Origin: Actinomadura graeca
Lineage (GTDB): Bacteria > Actinomycetota > Actinomycetes > Streptosporangiales > Streptosporangiaceae
NCBI RefSeq assembly: GCF_019175365.1
Contig: NZ_CP059572.1
Coordinates: forward strand, 5,394,001 to 5,458,000
Reading direction: 5' to 3'
Length of the DNA: 64,000 nt
Below the pieces are notes generated by a model that saw nothing but the letters and a program-made list of their open reading frames with translations, ran no database searches and was not told where the DNA came from. Below are positions 26,572 to 34,430 of the stretch, in pieces. Positions within the stretch are counted from its first letter, which is position 1; each line of letters begins with the position of its first letter. The position numbers and the translations under genes are program-made.

Positions 26572-28070
26572 TCTTTGTGCTGATGATGGCGATCCCGCTC
26601 GCCGGGGCGCTGGCGATGCTCGTCCCGGCGGACCGGTTCCTGCGGACGGACGTCGCCGTCCGGACCTTCGGGACGGCGGTGTCCGGCGCGACGCTGCTGG
26701 TCGCGGTGTCCGCGGCGACCGCCTTCGACTTCGACGACACGTCCCGTATGCAGCTGGAGGTGGACCGGTCGTGGGCGCCCGCGGTCGGGCTCCGCTTCCA
26801 CCTGGGCGCCGACGGGATCTCGCTGCCCCTCGTCGTGCTGACGGCGCTGCTGACGTTCCTCTGCTTCCTCTACACGCTGCGGCACCCGCCGAAGGGCGGG
26901 CGGATCCGGCTGCTCACCGCGCTGCTGCTCGTCCTGGAGATCGGGCTGCTCGGCACGTTCGTGGCCCTCGACCTCGTGCTGTTCTTCGTGTTCTTCGAGG
27001 TCGTCCTGATCCCCATGTACGTGGTGATCATGCTGTGGGGCGGGGCGGCCCGCCAGGCCGCCGCGTACAAGTTCATCCTTTACACGCTGCTCGGCTCGGG
27101 GCTGCTGCTCGCCGGGATGCTGCTCGTCGCGGTGAAGGCCGGCACGCTCGACATGACCGAGCTCGCCGCGCGGCACGGCGCCGGACTCTCCCACGGCGTC
27201 CAGATCACGGCGTTCGCCCTGATGGGGATTGGTTTCGCCGTGAAGGCGCCGATGTGGCCGCTGCACACCTGGCTGCCGGACGCGCACACCGAGGCGCCGA
27301 CCGTCGGGTCGGTGCTGCTCGCGGGCGTGCTGCTGAAGATGGGCACGTACGGGCTCGTCCGCGTCGCGCTGCCGCTCGCGCCGCACGGCGCGCAGGTGTG
27401 GGCGCCGTGGCTCGGGCTCCTCGCCGTGATCGGCATCGTGTACGGCGCCCTCGCCTGCCTCGCCCAGCGCGACCTCAAGCGGATGATCGCCTACTCGTCC
27501 GTGGGGCACATGGGCTTCGTGCTGCTCGGCATCGCCACCCTCACCCCCGTCGGGATCAACGCCGCGCTGTTCGGCAACATCGCGCACGGCCTCATCACCA
27601 GCCTGCTGTTCTTCCTCGCCGGGGCGGTGAAGGAACGCTGGGGCACCGCCGACCTGGACGAGCTCGGCGGCGGGCTGCTCGGCACGTCCCCTCGGCTCGC
27701 GTCGATCCTGACGTTCGCGTCCGTCGCGTCCCTCGGGCTGCCGGGCCTCGCCGGGTTCTGGGGCGAGATGCTCGCGCTGCTCGGCGCCTACCGCCCGCAC
27801 GCCGACCTGCCCCGCGAGACGTTCGTGACGTTCATGGCCGTCGCCGCGCTCGGCGCGGTGCTGACCGCCGCGTACTTCCTGCGGATGCTCGCCCGGCTCA
27901 CGCACGGCCCGTCCGACGGCCTCACCGCCTCGCGCGGCCAGGCCGTGTCCGCGCAGGAGTACGCCGCCTGGGTCCCGCTGATCGCGCTGACGCTGCTCGT
28001 CGGGCTGTGGCCGAAGACCCTGCTGGACGTGACGACCGGACCCGTCCGCGCGCTGTTCGGAGGCGGCTGA
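26568..28070 (+). CDS. nuoM: NADH-quinone oxidoreductase subunit M
   Basis: A 500-residue antiporter-like subunit. FFEVVLIPMYVVI holds the conserved glutamate, and [19 protein letters not shown] with the following KMGTYGLVR is the second channel signature. About 14 helices. The ATG overlaps nuoL by four bases and the stop shares a base with the nuoN start. Confidence 0.93.
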   Translation: MIFVLMMAIPLAGALAMLVPADRFLRTDVAVRTFGTAVSGATLLVAVSAATAFDFDDTSRMQLEVDRSWAPAVGLRFHLGADGISLPLVVLTALLTFLCFLYTLRHPPKGGRIRLLTALLLVLEIGLLGTFVALDLVLFFVFFEVVLIPMYVVIMLWGGAARQAAAYKFILYTLLGSGLLLAGMLLVAVKAGTLDMTELAARHGAGLSHGVQITAFALMGIGFAVKAPMWPLHTWLPDAHTEAPTVGSVLLAGVLLKMGTYGLVRVALPLAPHGAQVWAPWLGLLAVIGIVYGALACLAQRDLKRMIAYSSVGHMGFVLLGIATLTPVGINAALFGNIAHGLITSLLFFLAGAVKERWGTADLDELGGGLLGTSPRLASILTFASVASLGLPGLAGFWGEMLALLGAYRPHADLPRETFVTFMAVAALGAVLTAAYFLRMLARLTHGPSDGLTASRGQAVSAQEYAAWVPLIALTLLVGLWPKTLLDVTTGPVRALFGGG

Positions 28071-29557
28071 TGATCCAGGGCATCGACTACGCGGCGATCG
28101 CGCCGCCGCTGATCCTCGCCGTCGCCGCGATCGGGCTGCTGCTCGCCGACGCGTTCGACGCGCCACGCCGCGTCCTCGGCCTGCTGAGCGGCGGGTCCCT
28201 GGCGGCCGCGCTGCTCGCCGTCGCCGCGCTGGCCTTCGGCGACCGGCGCGCCACCTTCTGCCTGCCGGACGGCCTGCGCGCGGGCGGCCCCCGCTCCTGC
28301 TCCTACGTCGCCGACGACTTCACGCTGCTGTTCCAGGGCATCGTCCTCGGCGCCGCCGTGGTCGTCGTCCTGCTGTCCCTCCAGGAGATCACCGACTCGG
28401 AGATCCCGGTGGGGGAATACCACTTCCTGCTGCTGTCCGCCGTGATCGGCGCGCTGTCCCTCGTCGCCGCGCGCGACCTGGTCCTGCTCGTCGTCGCGCT
28501 GGAGACGCTGTCGCTGCCGGTGTTCGCCCTCGCCGGGCTCCGCCGCTACGACGGGCGCGCCTCCGAGGCGGCGCTGAAGCTGTTCCTCGTCTCCGTCGTC
28601 TCCGCCGCGATCATGCTGTTCGGCATCAGCCTGGTGTACGGCGCGACCGGCGCCATGCACCTCGACCGGATCGCCGCCGCCCTGGAGCGCCTCCCCTCCG
28701 ACCTGGACCCGGTCGCCGCCGCCGGGGTCGTCCTCGTCCTCGCCGGATTCGCGTTCAAGGTCGCCGCCGTCCCGTTCCACTTCTGGGCGCCGGACGTCTA
28801 CCAGGGCGCGCCGCTGCCCGTCGCCGCGTTCCTGTCCGTGGTGTCCAAGGCCGCCGGGTTCGCCGGGCTCGCGATCGTGCTGGCCCTCGGCTTCCCCGCG
28901 TACGCGCACGTGTGGGGGCCGCTCGTCGCCGTCCTCGCCGCGGTCACGATGACGCTCGGCAACCTCCTCGCCCTCCGCCAGCGGACCGCCATCCGGCTCC
29001 TCGCCTGGTCGTCGGTCGCCCAGTCCGGCTACATGCTCGCGCCCCTGTCGGTCGGCACCCACCGCCTCCCCGAGGCGGTCGCCGCCACCACCGCCTACGT
29101 CGCCCTCTACGCCGTCATGAACCTCGGCGCGTTCGCCGTCGTCATCGGCTTCCGCCGCCGCGCCGGCGCGGGCCCCGGCCCCTCCGACACGCTGGAGGAC
29201 TTCCGCGGCCTCGCCCGCGGCGCCCCCGCCGTCGCCGCCGCCCTCGCGTTCTTCCTGATCTGCCTCGCGGGCCTGCCGCCCGGCGTCATGGGCCTGTTCG
29301 CCAAGGTCGTCGTGTTCCGCGCGACGGTCGCGGGCGGCGTCACCTGGCTGGCCGTCGTGATGGCCGCCAACACCGTCATCGGGCTCTACTACTACCTGGC
29401 GTGGGCCGCGCGGCTGTTCGCCGCCCCGTCCGGGCACGTCCACGACCCCGCGCCGGGACTCCCCGTCCGCGCCGCCATCGCCGCGACCGCCGCCGGCGCC
29501 GCCGTGCTGTCGGTGGCGCCGCAGATCGTCCTGCAGACGGTCACCCAGGTCACCTGA
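28070..29557 (+). CDS. nuoN: NADH-quinone oxidoreductase subunit N
   Basis: A 495-residue antiporter-like subunit that ends the cluster. ALETLSLPVFALAGL carries the conserved glutamate, and FHFWAPDVYQGAPLPVAAFLS is the channel signature. The ATG at 28070 is in TGATG with the nuoM stop. The next gene, htpX, starts 115 bases downstream, so it may belong to a separate transcript. Confidence 0.93.
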   Translation: MIQGIDYAAIAPPLILAVAAIGLLLADAFDAPRRVLGLLSGGSLAAALLAVAALAFGDRRATFCLPDGLRAGGPRSCSYVADDFTLLFQGIVLGAAVVVVLLSLQEITDSEIPVGEYHFLLLSAVIGALSLVAARDLVLLVVALETLSLPVFALAGLRRYDGRASEAALKLFLVSVVSAAIMLFGISLVYGATGAMHLDRIAAALERLPSDLDPVAAAGVVLVLAGFAFKVAAVPFHFWAPDVYQGAPLPVAAFLSVVSKAAGFAGLAIVLALGFPAYAHVWGPLVAVLAAVTMTLGNLLALRQRTAIRLLAWSSVAQSGYMLAPLSVGTHRLPEAVAATTAYVALYAVMNLGAFAVVIGFRRRAGAGPGPSDTLEDFRGLARGAPAVAAALAFFLICLAGLPPGVMGLFAKVVVFRATVAGGVTWLAVVMAANTVIGLYYYLAWAARLFAAPSGHVHDPAPGLPVRAAIAATAAGAAVLSVAPQIVLQTVTQVT

Positions 29558-29671
29558 CCCGGCACCGCCCCTGACAACGTTCCAATGCCCAGGTCCGCCG
29601 GGGCCGGGAACGTTTGGGCAGGTCAAACCGTTGATGTTCATGGCCGGAAGTCGACGGGGAGGCACACGAAA

Positions 29672-30526
29672 GTGCAGTTCAACGGCGTCAAGACCGCGGC
29701 ACTGATCGCTGCGCTGTCGGCATTGATGCTCACGGCCGGCTGGGTCTTCGCGGGCCGCACCGGGCTCACGATCGCCGTGGTCGTCGCACTCGGCACCAAC
29801 GGCGTCGCCTTCCTGTTCAGCGACCGGATCGCGTTGCGCTCGATGCGCGCCCACCCGGTCGGCGAGGTCGAGGCGCCGGTGCTCTACCGGCTCGTCCGCG
29901 AGCTGTCGACCGCCGCCCGCCAGCCCATGCCGCGCCTGTACGTCTCCGAGACCCGGCAGCCCAACGCGTTCGCCACCGGCCGCAACCCGCGCAACGCCGC
30001 CGTCTGCTGCACCCGCGGCATCCTGCGGATGCTGGACGAGCGCGAACTGCGGGCCGTCCTCGGGCACGAGCTCTCCCACGTCCACAACCGCGACATCCTC
30101 ATCTCCTCCGTCGCCGCCGCCATCGCCACCGTGATCACCTACCTGTCCCACCTGGCGATCTTCCTGCCGATCGGCCGCGCCGAGGACGACGACGGCCCCG
30201 GCGTCCTCGGCGCGCTGATGATGCTCGTCCTCGGGCCGGTCGCCGCCGCCGTCGTCCAGATGGGCATCAGCCGGACCCGCGAGTACGCCGCCGACGCCGC
30301 CGGGGCCCGGCTCACCGGCGACCCCCTCGCCCTCGCCGCCGCCCTCCGCAAGATCGACGCGGGCACCCGGGCCATGCCGCTGCCGCAGGATCCCGAGCTC
30401 GCCACCACCAGCGCCCTGATGATCGCCAACCCGTTCTCCGGCGCCGGCATCGGCCGGCTGTTCTCCACGCACCCCTCCACGGCCGACCGCATCGCCCGCC
30501 TGGAGCGCATGGCGGGCCCCCGCTAG
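29672..30526 (+). CDS. htpX: HtpX-type membrane zinc metalloprotease
   Basis: A 284-residue M48 protease. Two N-terminal transmembrane helices precede the catalytic motif GHELSHVHNRD (HExxH), and the third zinc ligand is the glutamate in REYAADAAGA. Two more hydrophobic segments follow the motif. HtpX degrades misfolded membrane proteins with its active site in the cytoplasm. GTG at 29672 was chosen because a GGGGAGG lies about nine bases upstream. Its place after a membrane-complex operon fits quality control, but that is inference. Confidence 0.9.
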   Translation: MQFNGVKTAALIAALSALMLTAGWVFAGRTGLTIAVVVALGTNGVAFLFSDRIALRSMRAHPVGEVEAPVLYRLVRELSTAARQPMPRLYVSETRQPNAFATGRNPRNAAVCCTRGILRMLDERELRAVLGHELSHVHNRDILISSVAAAIATVITYLSHLAIFLPIGRAEDDDGPGVLGALMMLVLGPVAAAVVQMGISRTREYAADAAGARLTGDPLALAAALRKIDAGTRAMPLPQDPELATTSALMIANPFSGAGIGRLFSTHPSTADRIARLERMAGPR

Positions 30527-30628
30527 CGAGAGCACCGCCCGCGACAGTTCTGCTCCGCACCCAGGCCCCTGACCTGGGCCTCATGCCCTTCGCCCCGCCC
30601 CCGGGACGCCTTCCACGGCCCCGCGTCA

Positions 30629-30658
30629 GAATTGGTCGGAAAACTTCCGAACCAATTC
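30629..30658. terminator. AT-rich hairpin after htpX
   Basis: GAATTGGTCGGAA (30629-30641) pairs with TTCCG-A-ACCAATTC (30645-30658) around an AAC loop, with a single bulged A. It is unusually AT-rich for this genome and lies between the convergent htpX and SRPBCC genes. Confidence 0.55.
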
Positions 30659-30684
30659 GAGCGCCTCCGCGTCATACCAGTCAC

Positions 30685-30727
30685 GAGCGCGCCGACCACT
30701 TCTGCGGGGGAAGAAGTCGGCGCGCTC
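30685..30727. terminator. Perfect 12-bp inverted repeat between convergent genes
   Basis: GAGCGCGCCGAC (30685-30696) and GTCGGCGCGCTC (30716-30727) form a perfect stem with a 19-base loop. It lies 15 bases after the stop of the minus-strand SRPBCC gene and probably terminates it. Confidence 0.6.
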
Positions 30728-30741
30728 GCCACTTTTCCGGC

Positions 30742-31185
30742 TCAGTGCCAGTCGCTGATCTGCACGTCCCGCGGTGCCGGAGCGCCCTCACCCGTCTCCA
30801 CCAGGGACTTCAGGCTCATCAGGAACGAACCCCACTTGGTGCTGCAATGGTGCATGAACTCCGCGGGCTCCTTCCACCCCTCATGCTTGAACAGCACGAT
30901 CGTGTACTCGCCGTCCTGGCGCAGCGTCCAGTCGATCGTCGTCCCGACCCACTCCTCGGGCCCCTCGACGACCTTCCACGTCACCCGCTCGGACGGCTTC
31001 CGCTCGATGACCTTCATGTGGAAGTACCCGGCCGAGAACCGGAACTCCAGCACGCCACCGACGTCGCCGTCCCCCGTCGTGTCGCCGGTCCACCACGAGC
31101 TGAGGCCGTCGACGGTCGTCAGCGCCTCGTACACCTTGTCCGGTGCGGGCGTCTTGACTCCGACCCTGTGCAGAATGTCCACCAT
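30742..31185 (-). CDS. SRPBCC (AHSA1-like) family protein
   Basis: A 147-residue START/Bet-v-1-like protein. The typical AHSA1 pattern is visible: APDKVYEALTTVDGLSSWW near the N-terminus, then alternating strands and a long C-terminal helix. The family binds small hydrophobic ligands or acts as chaperone cofactors. The ATG at 31185 has AAGGAG six bases upstream. It is the last of three co-directed genes with an ArsR regulator between two SRPBCC genes, an arrangement common in actinomycetes. Confidence 0.85.
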   Translation of the reverse strand: MVDILHRVGVKTPAPDKVYEALTTVDGLSSWWTGDTTGDGDVGGVLEFRFSAGYFHMKVIERKPSERVTWKVVEGPEEWVGTTIDWTLRQDGEYTIVLFKHEGWKEPAEFMHHCSTKWGSFLMSLKSLVETGEGAPAPRDVQISDWH

Positions 31186-31200
31186 TTGCTTCTCCTTCTC

Positions 31201-31551
31201 TCAATCCTGCCGACTGCGCTGGATCGCCTCCGCGATCCGCTTGATCCGCCGGAGCCTGGCGTCCCACGCCGCCCCGACCGACGACAACTGGGCGACCGCG
31301 CGGGCCAGCTGCTCGTCGTCCACCTGGTACCGCTTCTCCCGCCCCGCCGGCGTCGCCCGCACCAGCCCCGCCCGGTCCAGCACCCCGAGGTGCTTGGCCA
31401 CCGCCTGCCGGGTGACCGGCAGACGCCGCCCCAGCGTGGTCGCGGTCCCGACACCGTCGGCCAGCAGCAGGTCGAGGATCCGCCGCCGGGTCGGGTCCCC
31501 GATCGCGGACCACAGATCGTCGTCGACCTCCTCGGCCACCGAGGTGCTCAC
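31201..31551 (-). CDS. ArsR-family transcriptional regulator
   Basis: A 116-residue winged-helix repressor (IGDPTRRRILDLLLADG, then LPVTRQAVAKHLGVLDRAGLV). There are no cysteine pairs for metal binding, so it belongs to the non-metal ArsR group that often sits with SRPBCC proteins. The ATG overlaps the end of the upstream SRPBCC gene by four bases (ATGA). Two identical-architecture inverted repeats upstream of the operon are probable autoregulatory operators. Confidence 0.88.
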   Translation of the reverse strand: MSTSVAEEVDDDLWSAIGDPTRRRILDLLLADGVGTATTLGRRLPVTRQAVAKHLGVLDRAGLVRATPAGREKRYQVDDEQLARAVAQLSSVGAAWDARLRRIKRIAEAIQRSRQD

Positions 31552-32009
31552 CGCCGCACCCCCAGCGTCGCGACGTACGGGGCCAGCCGCGGGATGTAGT
31601 AGTCCCAGCCGGTGACGTGCTCGCGGTACTGCTGCTCCAGGACGGCGGCCTCCCAGCCCATCTCCCGGAAGCCCGTCTCGGTCATCTTCAGCAGCGTCCC
31701 GCCCCTCGACGGCGTCAGGTCGAAGGTCACCAGCAGCGAGTTCCCCTCCTCCGCGACGTCCCCCGCCGGATGCGTCCAGCGGAACGAGAACGTCCGCGGC
31801 GGCCGCACGTCCACGACGGTGAACGCCACCACCGTCCCGTCCCCGTCACGGTCCCCGAAGACGATCTCCCCGGGCGCCCCGGGCTCCAGCTCGTACCTGG
31901 CGTCGTCCGGCCACCACTCCTTGAGGTGGTCGGGACTGCTCACCACCCCGAACACGACCTCAGGCGACGCCTCGACGAAGATCTCCCGCTCAATGGTCCC
32001 GAACTCCAT
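31548..32009 (-). CDS. SRPBCC (AHSA1-like) family protein, first gene of the operon
   Basis: A 153-residue START-like protein (EASPEVVFGVVSSPDHLKEWW, then a WTHPAG loop and a C-terminal helix GWEAAVLEQQYREHV). It differs clearly from the second SRPBCC gene of the operon. The ATG at 32009 has a strong AGGAGG five bases upstream. The Shine-Dalgarno partly overlaps the proximal operator-like repeat, so repressor binding would cover the start of the transcript. Confidence 0.85.
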   Translation of the reverse strand: MEFGTIEREIFVEASPEVVFGVVSSPDHLKEWWPDDARYELEPGAPGEIVFGDRDGDGTVVAFTVVDVRPPRTFSFRWTHPAGDVAEEGNSLLVTFDLTPSRGGTLLKMTETGFREMGWEAAVLEQQYREHVTGWDYYIPRLAPYVATLGVRR

Positions 32010-32019
32010 GCCAACCTCC

Positions 32020-32077
32020 TGCAACGTTTGGTTGCATAAGCTACTCCCCAATCCACCAACGCGCAACCATCAGTTGC
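32020..32077. promoter_or_regulatory. Paired ArsR-type operators and promoter
   Basis: Two inverted repeats with the same design lie upstream of the SRPBCC/ArsR operon: TGCAAC-N5-GTTGCA (32020-32036) and GCAAC-N5-GTTGC (32063-32077). Their centres are 42 bp apart, four helical turns. Between and over them, on the minus strand, TTGCGC and TAGCTT are spaced 17 bp as possible -35 and -10 boxes. Binding at both would block the promoter. Confidence 0.6.
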
Positions 32078-32314
32078 TAGACCCGGCCGGCGGAGGCGCC
32101 CGTCGCGAGCGCGCCAGAGGCCGCGCACCGGACCCGTCCCGCCGCGAAAGCAAGCCGAGCGAACACTCTGGGACGAAGCGGACGTGCCCCGCCGAGCGGA
32201 CGCTCACAGCCGACAATGGCCGGATAGTGACAGCCGCATCACCAGACGCAACCGATCTCAGTGGCCGCACGTCACACACGCGTCCCCCGCCGCGTCACCC
32301 AGGAGAGGACGTCC

Positions 32315-32788
32315 ATGCGCAAGATCGCGGCACTCGTCGCCACAGCCGCCGGCCTGCTGCTGCTCACCGCCTGCGACACGGGCACCGAGCCCACCGCCGT
32401 CCAGCCAGCCGAGGAGGCCAAGGGCGCCAAGGCGGCCGGCGGCAAGAAGCCGAAGCCGGTCCCGGTCGCCATCAAGGCAAAGAGGGCCACCTTCGAGCCC
32501 GGCCCGCTCAACACCGGTGGCGCGTTCACCTGCGTCAAGGCCACCGTCACCAACAACACCAGCAAGAACCTGCAAATCAACCCGTTCTTCTTCGAACTGA
32601 CCGGCGGGGACGGCGTGAAGCGCAAAGCCGACGTCGGGGAGGCCGAGGGCGAGTTCGACAGCATGATGCTCGCGCCGAAGGAGAAGGCCACCGGGCTGGT
32701 ATGCGCCAAGGGCAGGTTCGCGCCGAAGACGATCACCTTCACCAGGGACGCGCTAGGCACGAACTACCGCGCCCGAGTGGCCGCCTAG
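32315..32788 (+). CDS. Lipoprotein with immunoglobulin-like (DUF4352-type) domain
   Basis: A 157-residue exported lipoprotein. The signal ends in the lipobox LLTAC, giving a lipidated Cys20. A 30-residue Ala/Lys/Pro linker leads to a beta-sandwich of the DUF4352 kind, with a C-V-K-A-T-V-T-N-N-T strand pattern and two cysteines able to form a disulfide. The ATG at 32315 follows AGGAGAGG. Function unknown; such proteins sit on the outer face of the membrane. Confidence 0.8.
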   Translation: MRKIAALVATAAGLLLLTACDTGTEPTAVQPAEEAKGAKAAGGKKPKPVPVAIKAKRATFEPGPLNTGGAFTCVKATVTNNTSKNLQINPFFFELTGGDGVKRKADVGEAEGEFDSMMLAPKEKATGLVCAKGRFAPKTITFTRDALGTNYRARVAA

Positions 32789-32795
32789 CCCACCT

Positions 32796-32828
32796 CCCCG
32801 CCCGCCGGCCACCCACCGGCGGGCGGGG
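32796..32828 (+). terminator. Strong GC hairpin after the lipoprotein gene
   Basis: CCCCGCCCGCCGG (32796-32808) and CCGGCGGGCGGGG (32816-32828) form a perfect 13-bp stem eight bases after the stop. No T-run follows. Confidence 0.7.
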
Positions 32829-33599
32829 GACCGGCACACCCCCGCCCGCCCCGATCCCGGGCCGGCGACAAGGACGCCTGGAGACTCCAGCGCGACCGCT
32901 AGACCTGAACCGCTGCCACTACGTAGTACAAACAACCGTGGCAGCCAAGCCCGCTGACACCGAGCGGAGCGGGCCAAGAGGCCCGGGTCCTGCGCCCGGC
33001 ATGCCTGGGTGCAGTCAAGGCCATGAGCCACAGAAACGCACACAGGCCAACCGCCGTGCGCCCGGCACGAGCACCGCTAGCGATGTCCCTCACAGCGTCG
33101 GCCGCGCCGTAACCCGAAGCTGCCGAGACGCTCACCAGGTGCGAGGCATAGGCACTCCGCCGAAGCCCGACAGCGGGCACCGCGCCGCTGGCGGCATGTC
33201 ATGTGCCCACAGACCTGGCAGGGCTCAGCCAGGAACCTTTCTCAAACTGGGAAACGGGCAGGTCGCGCTCGACCTCCCTACCCACATCACCGCCCCCGCC
33301 ACATCACCGACAGCATCAAAGCCGAGCCCCGTCCATCGACCGCTACCGTCCACGACGAGGCGGAGCCACTGCGGCGACCCTGCAACCAATGCGTCCCAGC
33401 CAAGACGAAGCCTGGAGCCCAGATCTCGATCAGGCCGCCGACAGAGCAGACGAACCACATCGAGCGGAGTTGCGCGGACGGCCCAAATCGCCCTCCGGCG
33501 CGGCATGTGGCAACGGGGAGCGGGACGTGGCCGGGCGCTGTGCCCAGAAGGCGTCGGCCCGGGGGCGGGCGCAGGTGAGAGCGCCCGCACCCCGATCAC
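32829..33599. other. Gene-free stretch
   Basis: About 770 bases between the lipoprotein terminator and yajQ. Open frames here have no ribosome site, no recognisable motif and shadow-like composition. I see no RNA gene. It may be a decayed gene or an untranslated region. Confidence 0.5.
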
Positions 33600-34088
33600 C
33601 TACCTGTAGTTGACGAACTGGAGCGCGACGTCCAGGTCCTTGCCCTTCAAGAGGGTGATGACCTGCTGAAGATCATCCTTCTTCTTCGAGCTGACCCGCA
33701 GCTCGTCCCCCTGGATCTGGGCCTTGATGCCCTTCGGCCCCTCATCCCGGATGATCTTGCCGATCTTCTTGGCGTCCTCCTGGGCGATGCCCTCCTTGAG
33801 GCCGACGCCCAGCTTGTACACCTTCCCCGAGACCTTCGGCTCCCCGGGGTCGATCGCCTTCAGCGAGATGCCCCGCTTGACGAGCTTGTCCTTCAGGACG
33901 TCCAGCACGGCGTTCGCCCGCTCCTCGGAGTTCGCCTGGATGTCGATGGACTCGCCGGACCACTTGATCCCCGCGTCCACGTTCCGGAAGTCGAACCGGT
34001 TCGCGACCTCCTTGGCGGCCTGATTCAGCGCGTTGTCGACCTCCTGCCGGTCGAGCTTCGAGACGATGTCGAACGAAGAGTCGGCCAT
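33600..34088 (-). CDS. yajQ: YajQ-family nucleotide-binding protein
   Basis: A 162-residue protein matching the family length exactly. It starts [20 protein letters not shown] and ends in the [16 protein letters not shown] signature. The fold has two ferredoxin-like domains; some members bind cyclic di-GMP or nucleic acid. The ATG at 34088 is the family start. It is a single gene, convergent with tRNA-Tyr only in the sense of lying on the opposite strand just before it. Confidence 0.9.
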   Translation of the reverse strand: MADSSFDIVSKLDRQEVDNALNQAAKEVANRFDFRNVDAGIKWSGESIDIQANSEERANAVLDVLKDKLVKRGISLKAIDPGEPKVSGKVYKLGVGLKEGIAQEDAKKIGKIIRDEGPKGIKAQIQGDELRVSSKKKDDLQQVITLLKGKDLDVALQFVNYR

Positions 34089-34227
34089 GCCACACACATC
34101 CCCTCAGCAGCAACTTCCCGATCAGGAGAGAGTAGCGACGAAGCGGTCCTCCCGCTCACACCAACCGATGTCACGACCGCTCTCCCCGTCCGCTATCCTT
34201 TCCAGTGCCGTCGCGAGAGCGACGCCA

Positions 34228-34309
34228 GGCGGGTTGCCCGAGTGGCCAATGGGAGCGGACTGTAAATCCGTCGGCTTAGCCTACGCAGGTTCGAACCCTG
34301 CACCCGCCA
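34228..34309 (+). tRNA. tRNA-Tyr (anticodon GTA)
   Basis: An 82-nt class II tRNA. The acceptor stem is GGCGGGT/ACCCGCC, the anticodon loop is CTGTAAA with GTA, the long variable arm spans GTCGGCTTAGCCTAC, and the T arm is GCAGG-TTCGAAC-CCTGC. No CCA is encoded. Its 3' half (from 34257) is the left attachment site of the integrated element. Confidence 0.96.
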
Positions 34310-34315
34310 CACCAC
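34257..34315. repeat. attL: 59-bp attachment repeat within tRNA-Tyr
   Basis: These 59 bases, from the anticodon stem to six bases beyond the tRNA, recur without change at 48412-48470. The tRNA stays complete on this side because the element rebuilt its 3' end on insertion. Confidence 0.92.
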
Positions 34316-34320
34316 GCAGA

Positions 34321-34357
34321 ACAGCCCTTGACCAGGCATGACCCGGTCAAGGGCTGT
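34321..34357 (+). terminator. Terminator of tRNA-Tyr
   Basis: ACAGCCCTTGACC (34321-34333) and GGTCAAGGGCTGT (34345-34357) form a perfect 13-bp stem with an 11-base loop, followed by CTTCGTT. A related hairpin follows the attR repeat at 48476-48512. Confidence 0.8.
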
Positions 34358-34430
34358 CTTCGTTCCGTCCGGCTGTCTCTGATCGTTTACGGCGTCCTAC
34401 GGGTGGCTGTGCCGAATACGTGCCGAAGTT

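Noticed and set aside
27788..30535. A 915-codon minus-strand open frame across nuoM, nuoN and htpX
   Set aside because: It covers three recognised genes on the other strand and reads as low-complexity Gly/Asp/Arg; a GC-bias artefact.
33225..33599. A 124-codon minus-strand frame in the gap before yajQ
   Set aside because: No ribosome site, no motif, and Pro/Arg-rich shadow composition; all other frames in this gap look the same.
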